From Clavelina lepadiformis (lineage: Eukaryota; Chordata; Ascidiacea; Aplousobranchia; Clavelinidae), in NCBI RefSeq assembly GCF_947623445.1, contig NC_135244.1:13454860-13518859 (forward strand): a stretch of DNA of 64,000 nucleotides. Reading direction: 5' to 3'. Each line of letters opens with the position of its first letter. Position 1 is the first letter of the stretch. Shown piece after piece: positions 23,701 to 34,800 of the stretch. A model generated the notes under the pieces. That model saw only the letters and a list, made by a program, of their open reading frames with translations. It ran no database searches and was not told where the DNA came from. The position numbers were made by a program, and so were the translations under genes.

Positions 23701-26700
23701 AACCTAAGTGCATCTATAACTTTTAAGTGGTGCATCGCAAAACCGTGATATTTCCTGACTTTTCCTACATTAGTGTTAGGTAACTAACCCATGAATATGA
23801 AGTTTTTATTTTACCGGTAGAGATAATTAACGTGGTCACTACCTAGAAGGACGGGGTGCGTCAATTGACGCATTGTTACTTCACAGTACAAAAACCAGTT
23901 CTCGCGATAGAGAGCATCGTTTTCTTTCTGCTGATAATTACAGGTTTATCGAATTAGGTCACAGCTGCCAACACAGAGGTGTGACAAACGTGTCGACAAA
24001 CTATGCAAGTCGACTTTTCCGCAAAACAGAGTAGTTTCGTCACAAGCGCAGCCTAATTTCGGAATTTTTGAAGTTTATCGAAGCGTAAGTGTAGTAAGAG
24101 TTTCTTAGTTAGATAAATTAGATGAATTAGATAAATTCGTCGGCTTGGTGGTTGCTCGTGGCGTGATAGGAGGGCGCAACTTCCCTGTGAAGAGTTTGTG
24201 GGGGAGGTCGTGGGGATGTCCGATGTTTTCCCAAACCATGGCAAGAGACAGGTTTCTGGAGCTCATACGATTCCTTCGCTTCGATCTGAAGACGGAAAGG
24301 CGTAGGAATCTATTGCATGATAAATTTGCACTCGCTTCACAACTTTGGAACAGTTTTATATCAAACTGCCAAAAAGCATTCATTCCACAGTGGAAGATAA
24401 CTGTGGATGAGCAACTATTGCCGTGTAAGACACGCTGCAAGTTCATCCAATATATGGCCAATAAACCAGACAAGTTTGGTCTAAAGTTCTGGCTGGCAGT
24501 TGACGTTGAAAACAAATATTTATTCAACGGTTTTCCTTACGTTGGAAAAGATGACGCAAGGAGCCCCCACGTGAGTGTGCCCACCGACGTTGTACTGAAA
24601 CTCATGGCTCCGCTTTTTGAAGGAGGTTACAACGTCACTTGCGATAATTTTTTCACCTCACTTGACCTGGCGTTGGGACTTGCGGAAAAGAAGTGCAGCC
24701 TCGTAGGGACAATGCGCCAGAACAGGAGAGAAGTCCCGGAAGAGTGCAAGAAGAAAAAGGAGTTGCGTGAAACAGAAGTGTTTAGGCACGAGTGCTTGTA
24801 TTTTCAATGTGATTGCTTTTGTTAATTAAAATGCACAAAGCGGACATGCGATAGAAGTAGTTTTTTCGGAGCAACAGCACAGTTTTCTCAACAAAAAACG
24901 TTATATTTGCGCCGTTTTGACCTTTTGCGTCAATTGACGCACTCTGTCCTTCTAGGTATACGAAAATTGCCGTCCTTCTAGTGTTAAACTCCAAATAATG
25001 TACATCATAAACTAATTTAAATTAAATATAAGTTATAAAATAAGTCATGAACATTTCACAGAAATTTCTTGATAATTATGAAGTTTCTGTTTTATTCTTG
25101 CTTTTATTGTGTAACATTCTGGTGTATTCGGTTTTAAGCATTTGCAGCAAGCCTGCTATTTTTTGTGTGGCTTACGTAGTTGCATTTTTTTCTTTGGTGT
25201 GTTGTAGAAACTGAGTTTATATTTGCTTTTAGTTCAGTAAAATCAAGTTTTATGTTAAAATATATGTATATAATATAACAATAATGGCGGATGTTTTGTT
25301 CTTCTCGATTTAGGGTTTTTTATTGATGATGAACCAAATGATTGTCCAAATGATTGGATCACATTAAATGTTGGTGGTAAAATTTTCACCACCACCAGGT
25401 AATTAACATGAAATTAAATCTTGCTGCCGAAATTGTCAGCACATGGAAATATTGTATATTGATGTGTTATTTTTTCTCCAGGAGTACGTTAGTTGGTCGA
25501 CACCATGACAGTATGTTGGGGAAAATGTTTCAAGATGACAGTAAGTTTTAAAACTATGGATAGTTATTATGGCTTTTGAGCAAGTCTTAATGATAGATTT
25601 AGACTGAATTTTTATATTGCATAAAATAAGATAGTAGTAGCGTAATTTAAAATTAAAGCTTTTGGTTGTATAATACATTGTTGTTAAATGGTAAAATTGT
25701 TAGGAGAATTTTCAGAAACTTTTCATAAGTAACAAACAAATTAATTTCTATCATTGGCAACTATTAAAGTCAAGTTTCAACATGGCATTCTTATTTATTA
25801 GGCACATTGTTTAAGAGCATGAAGGCATACCTTATAATGATAGTGATAATGATATGAACCAGCCAAGTTGTAAACTATGATTTAATCATATGCATAACCA
25901 TAAGCTATGTTATAACAATATTTTATAGGTAAATGGAAGCACACAAGAGATAGTACTGGTGCCATAATGATAGATCGTTCACCTTTGTATTTTGAACCAT
26001 TATTGGGTTACCTGAGACATGGTCAGATTATCTTGGATTCAAATGTAAATCCTAGAGGTGCAGTGTTTGTTACTATTTTTATTTCTTCTAACAGCCAACT
26101 ACTTGCAAAAAGTTTAGTTTTAGATTGTTTTTCTTTGGACTGGGAAAATTTTACATCACTTAAACCAGTGGTTCTTAACCTTTTTTCTATCAAGCCCCCC
26201 TTCAATAATGGTCATTTGCCTCGCGCCCCCCTAGATTTTAAATAAATTTCACTATGACAACCAGTGTTGCCATAAACAAAAGTAAAAGTCAGGCATGAGC
26301 ATTGCCACAACGCATAGCGCCGTAGCCTATTATTTTTATTTCATTGTCATTTGTGAGAATGAGAAAAACAGACAGAAAATCTTTTTTCTCACTGACTGAC
26401 ACTTCTGACAGGGTGACAGTGCACTGTGCACAGCATGGTGGCGGTTGCCTTTGTTGTTGTTTCGTCAATCATCTTTTGCACCTACTGTAGTTAGCAGTTC
26501 TATTTATCACAAACTTCTTCTTCGTCAAATGAGCTAAAATAAGATAAAATACAAAATAAGACGAACAGCATAGGTCGTAGGACATTAAAGAAATTAAAAA
26601 AAATTGAAATTGTTGTAGAGCTCGCCCCCCCCCTGAGAGATGCTTAACGCCCCCCTGGTTAAGAACCACTGACTTAAACCTTATCATATTTTCTCAAAAA

Positions 26701-29700
26701 AGAAAAAAATCTAATTATCATAAATTGAGCAATAAACATATTATCTACTTGCATTTTTCTGGACCCATTTTATGTGACCTGTCCATATTCACTAGAATTA
26801 CTAACAGGATTAGAGATTATTGTTAATGTTTTTTCAAAACCATCGTAGCACTGCCAGTTTTTTTTAACGTAATATAATTATTAGCTTACAGTCTAACCAC
26901 ATTTAGATTTCCTGTTATTGAATTATAATTATTACATAACACCGAACTGAATCTCTGTTGGTGCAGTATTGTCTTCAAACTATTTTGCAGTGTTTTTTAC
27001 AAAAAAATATGTTGGAACAATAATTTTACTTAGTCATCTTCACAATTTTTACTAAAATTTTTTGTGGATCATAAATGTCCAATGCATGAGATACTAACTG
27101 ATTTAACACTGAATGTACAGGTGTGTTGCAAGAAGCTTGTTTCTTCGGGTTAACTGCACTTATTGATGAATTGGAAAAACTCATTGATGTAAGACTTGAT
27201 TTCTGCTTTGTGTAGCAAATCTGAGACACTTGTGTGGTGATATTGCTTTGCAGTATAAATGTAAACATACTTATATACGGCTTTCTTGTACAATTTTAGT
27301 TTTTAATGTGGTTTTGAATTCATCTAGACAGCATTGTGCATTAGAATGTATCTTTGCACTTGTTCAGAATACAGTCCCAGAACCCAAACTTAAGTCTTTT
27401 CTGGAGATAATATTTGTGTTTGAAAAAATTTAAACGTTTTAAAGCAAATTACTCTTCTCCCAGAATATCACTAACATCCATATCCGATTTTTAAAACCTA
27501 TGTTTTAGACCAGCGTGGTCCAACTGTTGGCCCGCGGGCCAAAGTTGGCCCGCGAGCACCGATTTTTTGGCCCACGAACTGATAGTCGCTATTGTCGAGG
27601 AAGAACCTCGACCGCAGATGTCACATTGATCAGCATTTAATAGCTAAGTAGCTAAATAGCTAAGCTCTTCAGTTCGAATTTAAAAACATTGGCCCGCAAG
27701 ATAAAAAAATGTTCTGATTTTGGCCCGCGATGAAAAGAAGTTGGACCACGCTGTTTTAGACAACAAAAACTTGGGTAAATATATGTCCAATATGAACAGT
27801 AATAATGATACTGAAAATGCCACATAAAGATAAGTAATTTAAATAAAGTAAATGCCATAAGTTGTACTGGTGAATTTTTATTGAAAATATCCTTGATAAT
27901 GGTATTGTATATACTTACTTAGTTGTTGATAAATAATGTTTGGTTTTGGAAAACAATTGATTTCTGGTTTGGAATTTCTCCAAAAAATTGCTTAAGTTTA
28001 AAGTTGGTTTGAGTTTTAAGGTACTCGAGTTGTGGGGTAGTATTGTATTTCATTTTCAATTAGCTGTTGGAAGTAGCTAAGTTCTGACCAGACCAGAAAT
28101 GACAAATTTTTATTGTTTCAAGTCTAAAATTACTACTTTCAAATCTTGAACTAAAATAACAATAGATGTCAGTACCGTACATATTTTTCAATCTTTTACT
28201 TCAACAAATAAATAATTTTGTTCTTTTAATGTGTAGCAACAAAGACAAGAATACAGTGAACCCTTGACACGTAGCATGGTAGTCAAAGCGCTTCTCTCAA
28301 CTCCAGCAAAATGTGAACTACGCTTTCAGGTATTTTTTATAAAACCAAATATAATATGCGTGGGAGCATACCGGTATGTTCAAACTCTGTTTTGTAAAGT
28401 AATATTTCTTAAACATTCTTCATGTCTTCATTCAATAAACTTTTTTATCTTTACAACATGTTTTTAATTTATTCAAATATGATATGTTGAAACAAAATGC
28501 CATTTTCTCAAATGTTTGTCAAGGTCATTTAAGTTATTTGTTTTACCCTGTTCGGATTTATTGATTGTCGTTCATTACGTTTTTAATGTTTATTTACTTT
28601 TGTTTCCATCAGTTTTCAGGTATCTACATGTTAATATTAATGGCCAGTTCCTGTTTTAAGGGTGTCAACTTTTCTGGAGCTGACCTGTCACGTCTAGATC
28701 TTCGTTATATAAATTTTAAGCTTGCCAACTTGCGCAATTGCAATCTAAGTCAAACAAATTTGTATTGTTCTTCTTTGGAACGAGCAGATTTATCCGGTTC
28801 AATAATGGATGTAAGTAATAAGTACATTAAGAAACTACCGTAAAGACATGCAGTATACTCTCATTGTTTGATAAGAAAGATGCACCATGATAAGATGTTT
28901 ATTGTTCTCATATGATAAATACATTGCCATCACATTCATATCTCTATCATAAAATTATTTTCCATATTAGTTTGTGCTTGTTTTTACATCAGTCTGTCTT
29001 CGCTTGCAGTTTACTTGTTATAATTGTTATTACCATTACCACTAGTTGTCGCCCTTAAGTCACATTGAATTGTATATCTAGCTGTTACTTTCAAGTTAAT
29101 GAAAAGGATCAGATATTTACCTAAAAAGATTTCCTAAATCGGCTGTTCAACACATTAGTATCATTGTTGAATATTTTGTTTTAAATTGTATTGAAACCCT
29201 TTGCGGTGTTTTAACTTACATCCATATTTCTAGTCAAGTTTCAATCAATAATAATTTTTTATAATCATGTTAATTTCCAATTAACTTTAGGGTGCCAATT
29301 TGCAAGGTGCAAGAATGATTTGTTGCAATGCTGAAGGTTGTTCGATAAAAGGATGCAATTTTGACGATCCATCTGGCCTAAAGGCAAACATGGAAGGTTC
29401 ATTTTCACTTAATAGTTCAATTGCTATGTCTTTGTTGACTGTTGTACTGTTTACTATAAACATACAGAAATTTATTATAAAACCGTAAGACATCTTTAGT
29501 TAGCTGTTACATTTGTAATTGACATTTACTAAAGTAAACAATAAATTGAATGATAGCCGGCAACTATGTTGTGTTTAGGAGCTAATATGAAGGCAGTGAA
29601 CTTAGAAGGCAGTTTAATGGCTGGAGCTAATCTTCGTGTAGCTACATTGAAAAATTCTAATCTGAAAAACTGTGACCTGCGAAGTGCTATTTTAGCTGGG

Positions 29701-30933
29701 ACAGATCTCGAGGTAAGAATGAGATCAAACTATAATCTTGTTTGATGTGTAATGTATTTCAGTTTAGCCATTCTCATTAACTCATAGTTCACACCCAACA
29801 GCATTACATATTTCAAACACAGGTGGCCCATTGATGCTCATTGTACACCAGCTTAAGTTAAAAGCCTTCAGAATGACAAACAAACATGTAAAATTATATA
29901 TTGCAATGATATTTTTGAGAGAAAATATTTGAACTGAACTTTTTTACTTAATGTGACATTTTATTGTCTTCGAATTATGTTTGTTTTGAAAAGAAATGGT
30001 ATATTCAAGCTTACTTAAGTTAAATACCATATCCAGTTTCAATTAATCAGGAGAAAGACACTAGTGTCTAATAACAAATGTCTGATTTGACATGTACCCT
30101 TTCAGGGTTCCAGTCAGTAAATGACAATAACCAAATAGAACAAAGTCTTGTTTCACAACCAAAGTGCGGCATCTTTTTGGTGTTATGTTGGATCTGTCTG
30201 TCTTTGACCAATGATCATATATCGCCATTTTAAATATGTGCTGAAATATCAATGATTTTAACATGGTGTGGAAATCTTAAAGCCGTTGCCATTTTATTTT
30301 TGCAAAACAATCACAGCGTTGAGTGCCATGCTGATGGTAGTAGAAAGACCATTCACGTAAAATCCTACGTTTGAGCAATGAGATTTTTTCATTAGAACAG
30401 TGTAATACGAATGAGCATGCTTGTCTTTGTTTTAATTATGACTCAAAGGAAATCATCTGCTACCAATTATCAGCAATACATCGGGCACGCATCACCCCTT
30501 TTCAGGGTGTCATGCTTTAAAGTTGCGCTTTCCCACGCTTTGTTTTACGTTGGTAGCGGTGAGCATGTTCAGGCTAAGATATCAAAGAACTTCACTAATC
30601 GTTTTACATTGTACTTAAGCTCTGGCAAATTTTAGCGGTTGCTTTGCCTACTGACTTGTAAAAGATGAATTGGAGCTTTGAGTGTGATAAGTTTTATTAA
30701 GAAGAATGCGATCCTTGCACCGATACCTGCCTGTTTCGTTTTCATAATTACCACTGTTTTACGTCGATATCTTAACTTCGTAATGTTAAGTGTTACTGAT
30801 GTTTTTTGTTTTCCAGGATTGCGACTTAACAGGCTGCGATTTATGCGAGGCCAACCTGCGTGGCTGCAACGTGAAAGGGACCAAATTTGCTGAGATGATT
30901 ACTCCATTACACATGACGCAGACTGTACCTTAA
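20757..30933 (+). CDS. KCTD9: BTB and pentapeptide-repeat protein
   Basis: Ten exons join in frame into 325 codons plus stop: 20757-20793 (tentative first exon), 25314-25398, 25482-25540, 25929-26057, 27121-27188, 28237-28329, 28661-28810, 29291-29396, 29579-29712 and 30817-30933. The BTB/T1 domain starts at about residue 30 (DWITLNVGGKIFTTTRSTLV ... DRSPLYFEPLLGYLRHGQI). A linker (AKCELRFQ) is followed by A(D/N)LxX pentapeptide repeats (NFSGADLSRLDLRYINFKLA through GCDLCEANLRGCNVKGTKF) and the conserved tail EMITPLHMTQTV. KCTD9 proteins are thought to act as cullin-3 ubiquitin-ligase adaptors, with the pentapeptide repeats forming a right-handed helix. Human KCTD9 is 389 residues and has an extra N-terminal KHA-type domain that is not found here. 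The first exon (MGDWKEWTSSKK) rests only on a good ATG context, an open frame and matching phase 1; the other nine exons are secure. A possible poly(A) signal (aataaa) lies at 31145. Confidence 0.93.
21667..23079 (-). CDS. MULE transposase with FLYWCH zinc finger
   Basis: A 470-codon uninterrupted frame from ATG at 23079 (MTNKTVQFSLTSKG) to TAG at 21667. The frame stays open upstream to about 23163 but without another ATG. A FLYWCH-type finger covers about residues 8-70: YEFVKHREYANGTIQWRCKL, then the SRCQA cysteine and the HNH histidines. Candidate catalytic residues of the MULE DDE core are all present: D in WLADGTLKVVP, D in CVLLDFETTAVSAF, and E in TNAVEGWHFGLQALF. A CYFHLTQS motif lies between the second and third, as in the family. 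The protein would cut and paste the element via its terminal repeats. No stop codon or frameshift is visible, so it may be recently active. Assignment to a Phantom-like lineage is only a guess. Confidence 0.88.
   Translation of the reverse strand: MTNKTVQFSLTSKGRQSVLHKQYEFVKHREYANGTIQWRCKLYQKSRCQARITTEGDQIITDADAEHNHGGNKESALARQAISQMKLNMGELSASTSNVIGSVSRDLEPGVLMALPKKQSLKRTLQRKRRKLQTAYCTAALQSPMDTNFTIQKTFQHMILHDSGPGNNRLILLGSRDLLDGLARAKLWLADGTLKVVPSLFFQLYTVHFELVPGLIPAAVYCLVENKTRATYDRILDAIKTMIPTAAPECVLLDFETTAVSAFRTAFPTANVRSCYFHLTQSVLRKVNEIGMKCDYESDDELRTAVRCLPALAMVPSSDVVESFLILADSMPDHEKMPELLSYFEHTYIRGRRRPGRGENYGSAIFPIESWNHYEAGAGCIARTNAVEGWHFGLQALFQCHHPTLWTFIQGIEKDLQMQRVTFLQGMAGTQPSIPKRYKALKLRVQNTVDRYLSSEILVYLRAVADISHV
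23209..23317 (-). repeat. Iterated 15-16 bp units in the MULE right terminus
   Basis: Seven consecutive units of the form cgtgattaactgtcca, with variants ending in gacca, gtgtcg, gttca and tgtgtcg, each carrying gtgatta. The left terminus (21583-21646) has about four units in inverse orientation (taatcacgcgacaca, gatcacttgggcagt, taattacacgaca, taatcaca). They look like an array of transposase-binding sites. Confidence 0.8.
23664..24983 (+). mobile_element. piggyBac element, internally deleted
   Basis: A 1320-bp element between two TTAA tetranucleotides (23660-23663 and 24984-24987), the piggyBac target duplication. The terminal inverted repeats are cactagaaggacgg at the left and ccgtccttctagtg at the right. 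The terminal motif plus gcgtcaattgac is repeated internally at about 23845-23878 (direct) and 24926-24956 (inverted), as in piggyBac subterminal repeats. At 1.3 kb it is about half the size of an autonomous element and carries only part of a transposase, so it probably depends on a helper. Confidence 0.92.
24109..24825 (+). pseudogene. piggyBac transposase fragment
   Basis: An open frame after a stop near 24107 gives about 238 codons and matches the central DDE_Tnp_1_7 region: FVGLVVARGVIGGRNFPVKS, FSQTMARDRFLELIRFLRFD, then ITVDEQLLPCKTRCKF (first catalytic Asp), FGLKFWLAVD and YNVTCDNFFTSLDLA (second catalytic Asp). The N-terminal quarter or more is missing, there is no convincing start codon, and the frame ends before the third catalytic Asp and the C-terminal cysteine-rich domain. 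It is a deletion relic and should not be catalytically active. Confidence 0.88.
26166..26671. mobile_element. hAT MITE in KCTD9 intron 4
   Basis: A 506-bp element with terminal inverted repeats cagtggttcttaacc at the left and ggttaagaaccactg at the right (perfect over 15 bp), followed inward by cgccccc tracts. The target duplication acttaaac is perfect (26158-26165 and 26672-26679). No transposase. Confidence 0.93.
27511..27753. mobile_element. hAT MITE in KCTD9 intron 5
   Basis: A 243-bp element beginning cagcgtggtccaactgttgg and ending aagttggaccacgctg, with tggcccgcg motifs near both ends. The target duplication ttttagac is perfect (27503-27510 and 27754-27761). The centre holds a short agcta(a/g)-type tandem repeat (about 27640-27666). 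It resembles the older element at 9862 (tggcccacgggcc), so the two probably belong to related families. Confidence 0.92.
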
Positions 30934-31820
30934 GAATGCACGATGCTTGCGTTTGTCAACCACTGGTGCGCTTAAAGTTAAGAAAAAAAAACGTTTTGAT
31001 TGAGTGCATTACCTGACGTGACGTATATATTTTCGCAAACACAAGCATTTTTTTGCTTCAGCAATTCCCGCTTAAATGCCAATGATTTTGGCATAACTTT
31101 CCCATTACGGAATGTAATTCGCGAAAAGCCGAGGTATTACTTTTAATAAATCCGCCTGCCACTTGTGACCGTTCGTTCAACTTATTAGTTTTGTGTTTAT
31201 ATTTTGTGGTTGCTCGATCACATGCAGCTTAATACGCGAAATGCCTTCGTTCATTCTTGTTTGTTTTCGAGCTTGTAATATTTTGTACGCCGAACTGGTT
31301 TTTAGCGTGTCAATCTTGATTCTACAAACTAAGTGACACGTGGATGTGGGTATTAATGTTCTAATTATGTACTTTACGCATTTTTGTATTTGCATTCAGT
31401 GCTTTCGACACTTCAGTACAAGATGTATCATTTGTAGTATTGAAAGTACAATTTTGTCATCACGAGTTTTGCTTCGATCTTTTAATCGCCACAGCACTCA
31501 CTCTAACACAGAAATCACGCTTCAGTCGTACAAGCTATAGCGATTAAATAACATACAATAACCTAACTATTTTAGGAAAAACATAATTACTTGAAATCAA
31601 GTTCACAAAATAAATATGCTAGATTAATTTGATTATTATTGTACGTCGTACTGTGCAAAAGCCACGGAACGAAATAGTAAATCAAAACATTTTTCAAAAA
31701 GCCACGCTTAAAATCAAAGAGTAATGGCAAGCTACAGGAACTTCAATGTCGTAACCGACTCACAATTAAACACAAACTACAGTCTTTAAATCTGTGCAAC
31801 AGGTTGCGATTGTAAATTTT
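30934..31820. other. KCTD9 3' flank meeting FoxI 3' flank
   Basis: KCTD9 (+) and the first FoxI gene (-) are convergent, so this 0.9 kb should hold both 3' UTRs. An aataaa at 31145-31150 suits KCTD9. No clear poly(A) hexamer was seen for the FoxI gene. No additional gene. Confidence 0.5.
31145..31150 (+). other. Candidate poly(A) signal of KCTD9
   Basis: A canonical aataaa 211 nt after the KCTD9 stop codon. Confidence 0.4.
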
Positions 31821-34800
31821 TTATATCTTTGAGTAATTTCGATGGATGAGGTTGTTAACGCTGAAATTGAACGGGTGTGGTACACAGTGCGAGCCGTGTG
31901 ATGATCGACCTGCTGGTGCGTAGGAATTGTGCACTTGAGGATTTTGTGCCATTGCCATAGCTGACGCACTTCCCACTCCGAAACCACTAGTATTAGAACA
32001 TCCTGGACTTGTTGGGGTGCCAGTTGGCGAGGAAATGGCGCCGTTTCCTGTTAAACCGTATCGTGAACACGCCTCCATAATGCTACCTCCCCCTAAGCTT
32101 GGGCTTCTTTGGTTAACTGCTGGGGTCAGGGGACTTCGCGCGTGGCTGCCATTTTCAATCGAGTCAACCGAGTGCTGTTGCTGGATCTCCGGCTTCACAT
32201 GCATGGTTTGACTTACCATGCCGTTTGTTTCTTGGCCGTAGATATTGGTGTTCTGCTGCTGTTTCACCGCCATACCACCAAGGCCAACAGATGTACTTGT
32301 CTGCTGATGATGATGAGAAGCATCGTGCTGGTTTTGTAGAGGGTTTTGACTGCTGACTATACGGTTGTCCTGATGGTTATGCCCTGAATTCATGAGCGAT
32401 ATTGGTGGAGGAATCTGCGGAAGATTGAAATCTGAAGGTCGATCCATTGAGTCTTTGCCCAGTAGATTTTGGTCACGACGTTTTCTCTTCCTTCTGCAAT
32501 AAAAACAAGGGCGTTTTAAATTTATGATTTACAAAACAGTGTTATAGGTTATTCTTGCAAACCAAGAACTATGGCTGAATTTAGTGTAAAAATCGAAAAG
32601 AAAAGCAAATTCGATCCTCACGAATCGGTAATCGCATGTTTTGCCATGAATAAAACTCCGGGATTTATTCATCACAAACTACAATTTATCAGTCAATCAA
32701 GTATTCAGCTTAAATGCTTATATTGTCTTTCATGGCTTTTAATCAACGTCTTCAGAAAATTAGTGTTACTTTGTCTCGTAACAACACGATATTAGAAGTT
32801 TTACGCAAAATTTGAAATATTGACCCTGTTCGCTTTCGTAGTTGAGCACGTGTAGCAACAGTAGCATCGTTAAGTCGATTGCACTTGATGCTAATATTTT
32901 AAGATGTGTGAAGCAAGTCAATTTAATTAACCAGTGTGGAAGTCTTGCTGAATTAAAGATAAAATAAGAAACACGATATACTTTGGCACTCTTAAGGTTA
33001 ACTTTATATTTTTTGACACGAGCTTTCGTAAGCATAAGCTTGCTTCTTCGGGTGTACTGAGAAAATCATTCAATTCAATCATTCAATTCATCATTCATTC
33101 AGGTGTACTGTGAATTAAAGCTAATATAGGTTTTGAGAAGTGTGTCACGTTTTAGTTTACTGTTCGTTACTCACGGAAGATGTGTTTGTAATGATTATGA
33201 AAAGTCGGTGGAGGTCGAAAAAGTTTTAAGTGGTGCGGTAAGTTAAAAAGTTTTGCAAGAAATATTAGGCCTACTTCGAACAATGCATATGACGAGCTTG
33301 TAATTATTTTTTCGCTGCTGCGCGTTAAGTTTGTGGATTACCTCACACTGGTTGAAAGTTTGATGAGTAGCGTACCCCTGTTTCAAGCTGTGACAAGTTA
33401 CTGGTAAGGTTGCATAGTAATTTGACAAAATTTGGAGTTGACACGTTTGTCTTTGCTTTATTATCATTGATAAGTGCCGGGCTTTCATTATATTAGATGA
33501 GGGTCTATGCCAGACGGCTCTAACTAAGCAATATAAAGTTGTAAACAGTTGTGAAATAAGTTGTGACAAATCAATCGATCTGAATTAATTTCGCCCGTTT
33601 ATTTCTGCTTATTGTCTTTTTATGTTGGAAGACACTGACACATTGAGTATTTGTTATGGGATTGTTCCAGCTCCGAAGTAAGAATTTTTGTATTCACGAA
33701 TGTTTTGTGTGCTCATCTTGCGCCATGCGATGTGTAGCAATATTTTAAGGGCTTGAAATGAAGACGTCTAAGCTTGCCTAATGCGTATGTAGTATTCTTC
33801 TGCCTTGGCTGATCAAAATGAAGCAAGAAATACTGTGACCCAGAATTCACATACAGTATTTTGTTTTATAGGCCGTCACTATTTCACCTTAAAAATTGTA
33901 CGTTTGAAGCTACTTTACTAGTTCCTCGATAATCTTACTCGGAAGTTATAAATAGTAACTTGAATCTGTCTTCTAAAATCTAATCTACTGTAAATCTAAC
34001 TTCAGTTTAATCTTATATAACGAAAATCAAATTTTCTCTAATCAATTTTTTAATCCAACTGCCTATCTAAGATCTGAGGTAATGGGCTACGAGACCTAGT
34101 TACGGTGTTCGGTAAAATAGTTAGTCTTCTGTTTTAAGTTAAACGTTTTAAATTTTTAACCACTTTTCCATTGTTGCTGGTGTTCGGTAACAGCTGAACG
34201 TGTACGGTATTATTGTTTTTAAGGACGTGAAACTGTGGTTTAAAAAGCGTAAAACATTGTAGACTATTGATTCCTAAACTATGCGCAGTGACGTGCGAGA
34301 AGTGACCGGCAGCACAGAGAAAAAAATTTAAAATTTTTTAAATGTATGTATTAGAAGTGTAATGGAGCAGATCAGAAAATATATATTATGCTTTGAAAGG
34401 AATGTAGCCTACCCTACCACAGGCATACCATATTATCAAGGCCGAACATAAAAGTGAATTAATTAAGTGTATTGTATAACTACAGTGTATTTTATTTGAC
34501 GATTCGATGAAGTGGAGAGAAGTCGCGGCCATTAGCTGGTAGAGTTTCCACCCTGGACCACAATTATCGATATTCATTAAGCATGTAAATCTTTGATCAT
34601 TGCACATTTTGAAAGTTACAGTAATAAACTTTAAAAGGTTTGCGTCTGGGAAAATTTGTTTAAAAGTTGGGGCAAGTCCCGACAGAAGAACACAAAGCAT
34701 AAACCGGGCGAGACAGCTATGCACAATCTAAAACTTGGATTCCAGTCCCATCAAAATCGCCACGCATGGTAGCTTGGTATGTCCATGATTTCTTACTCCT

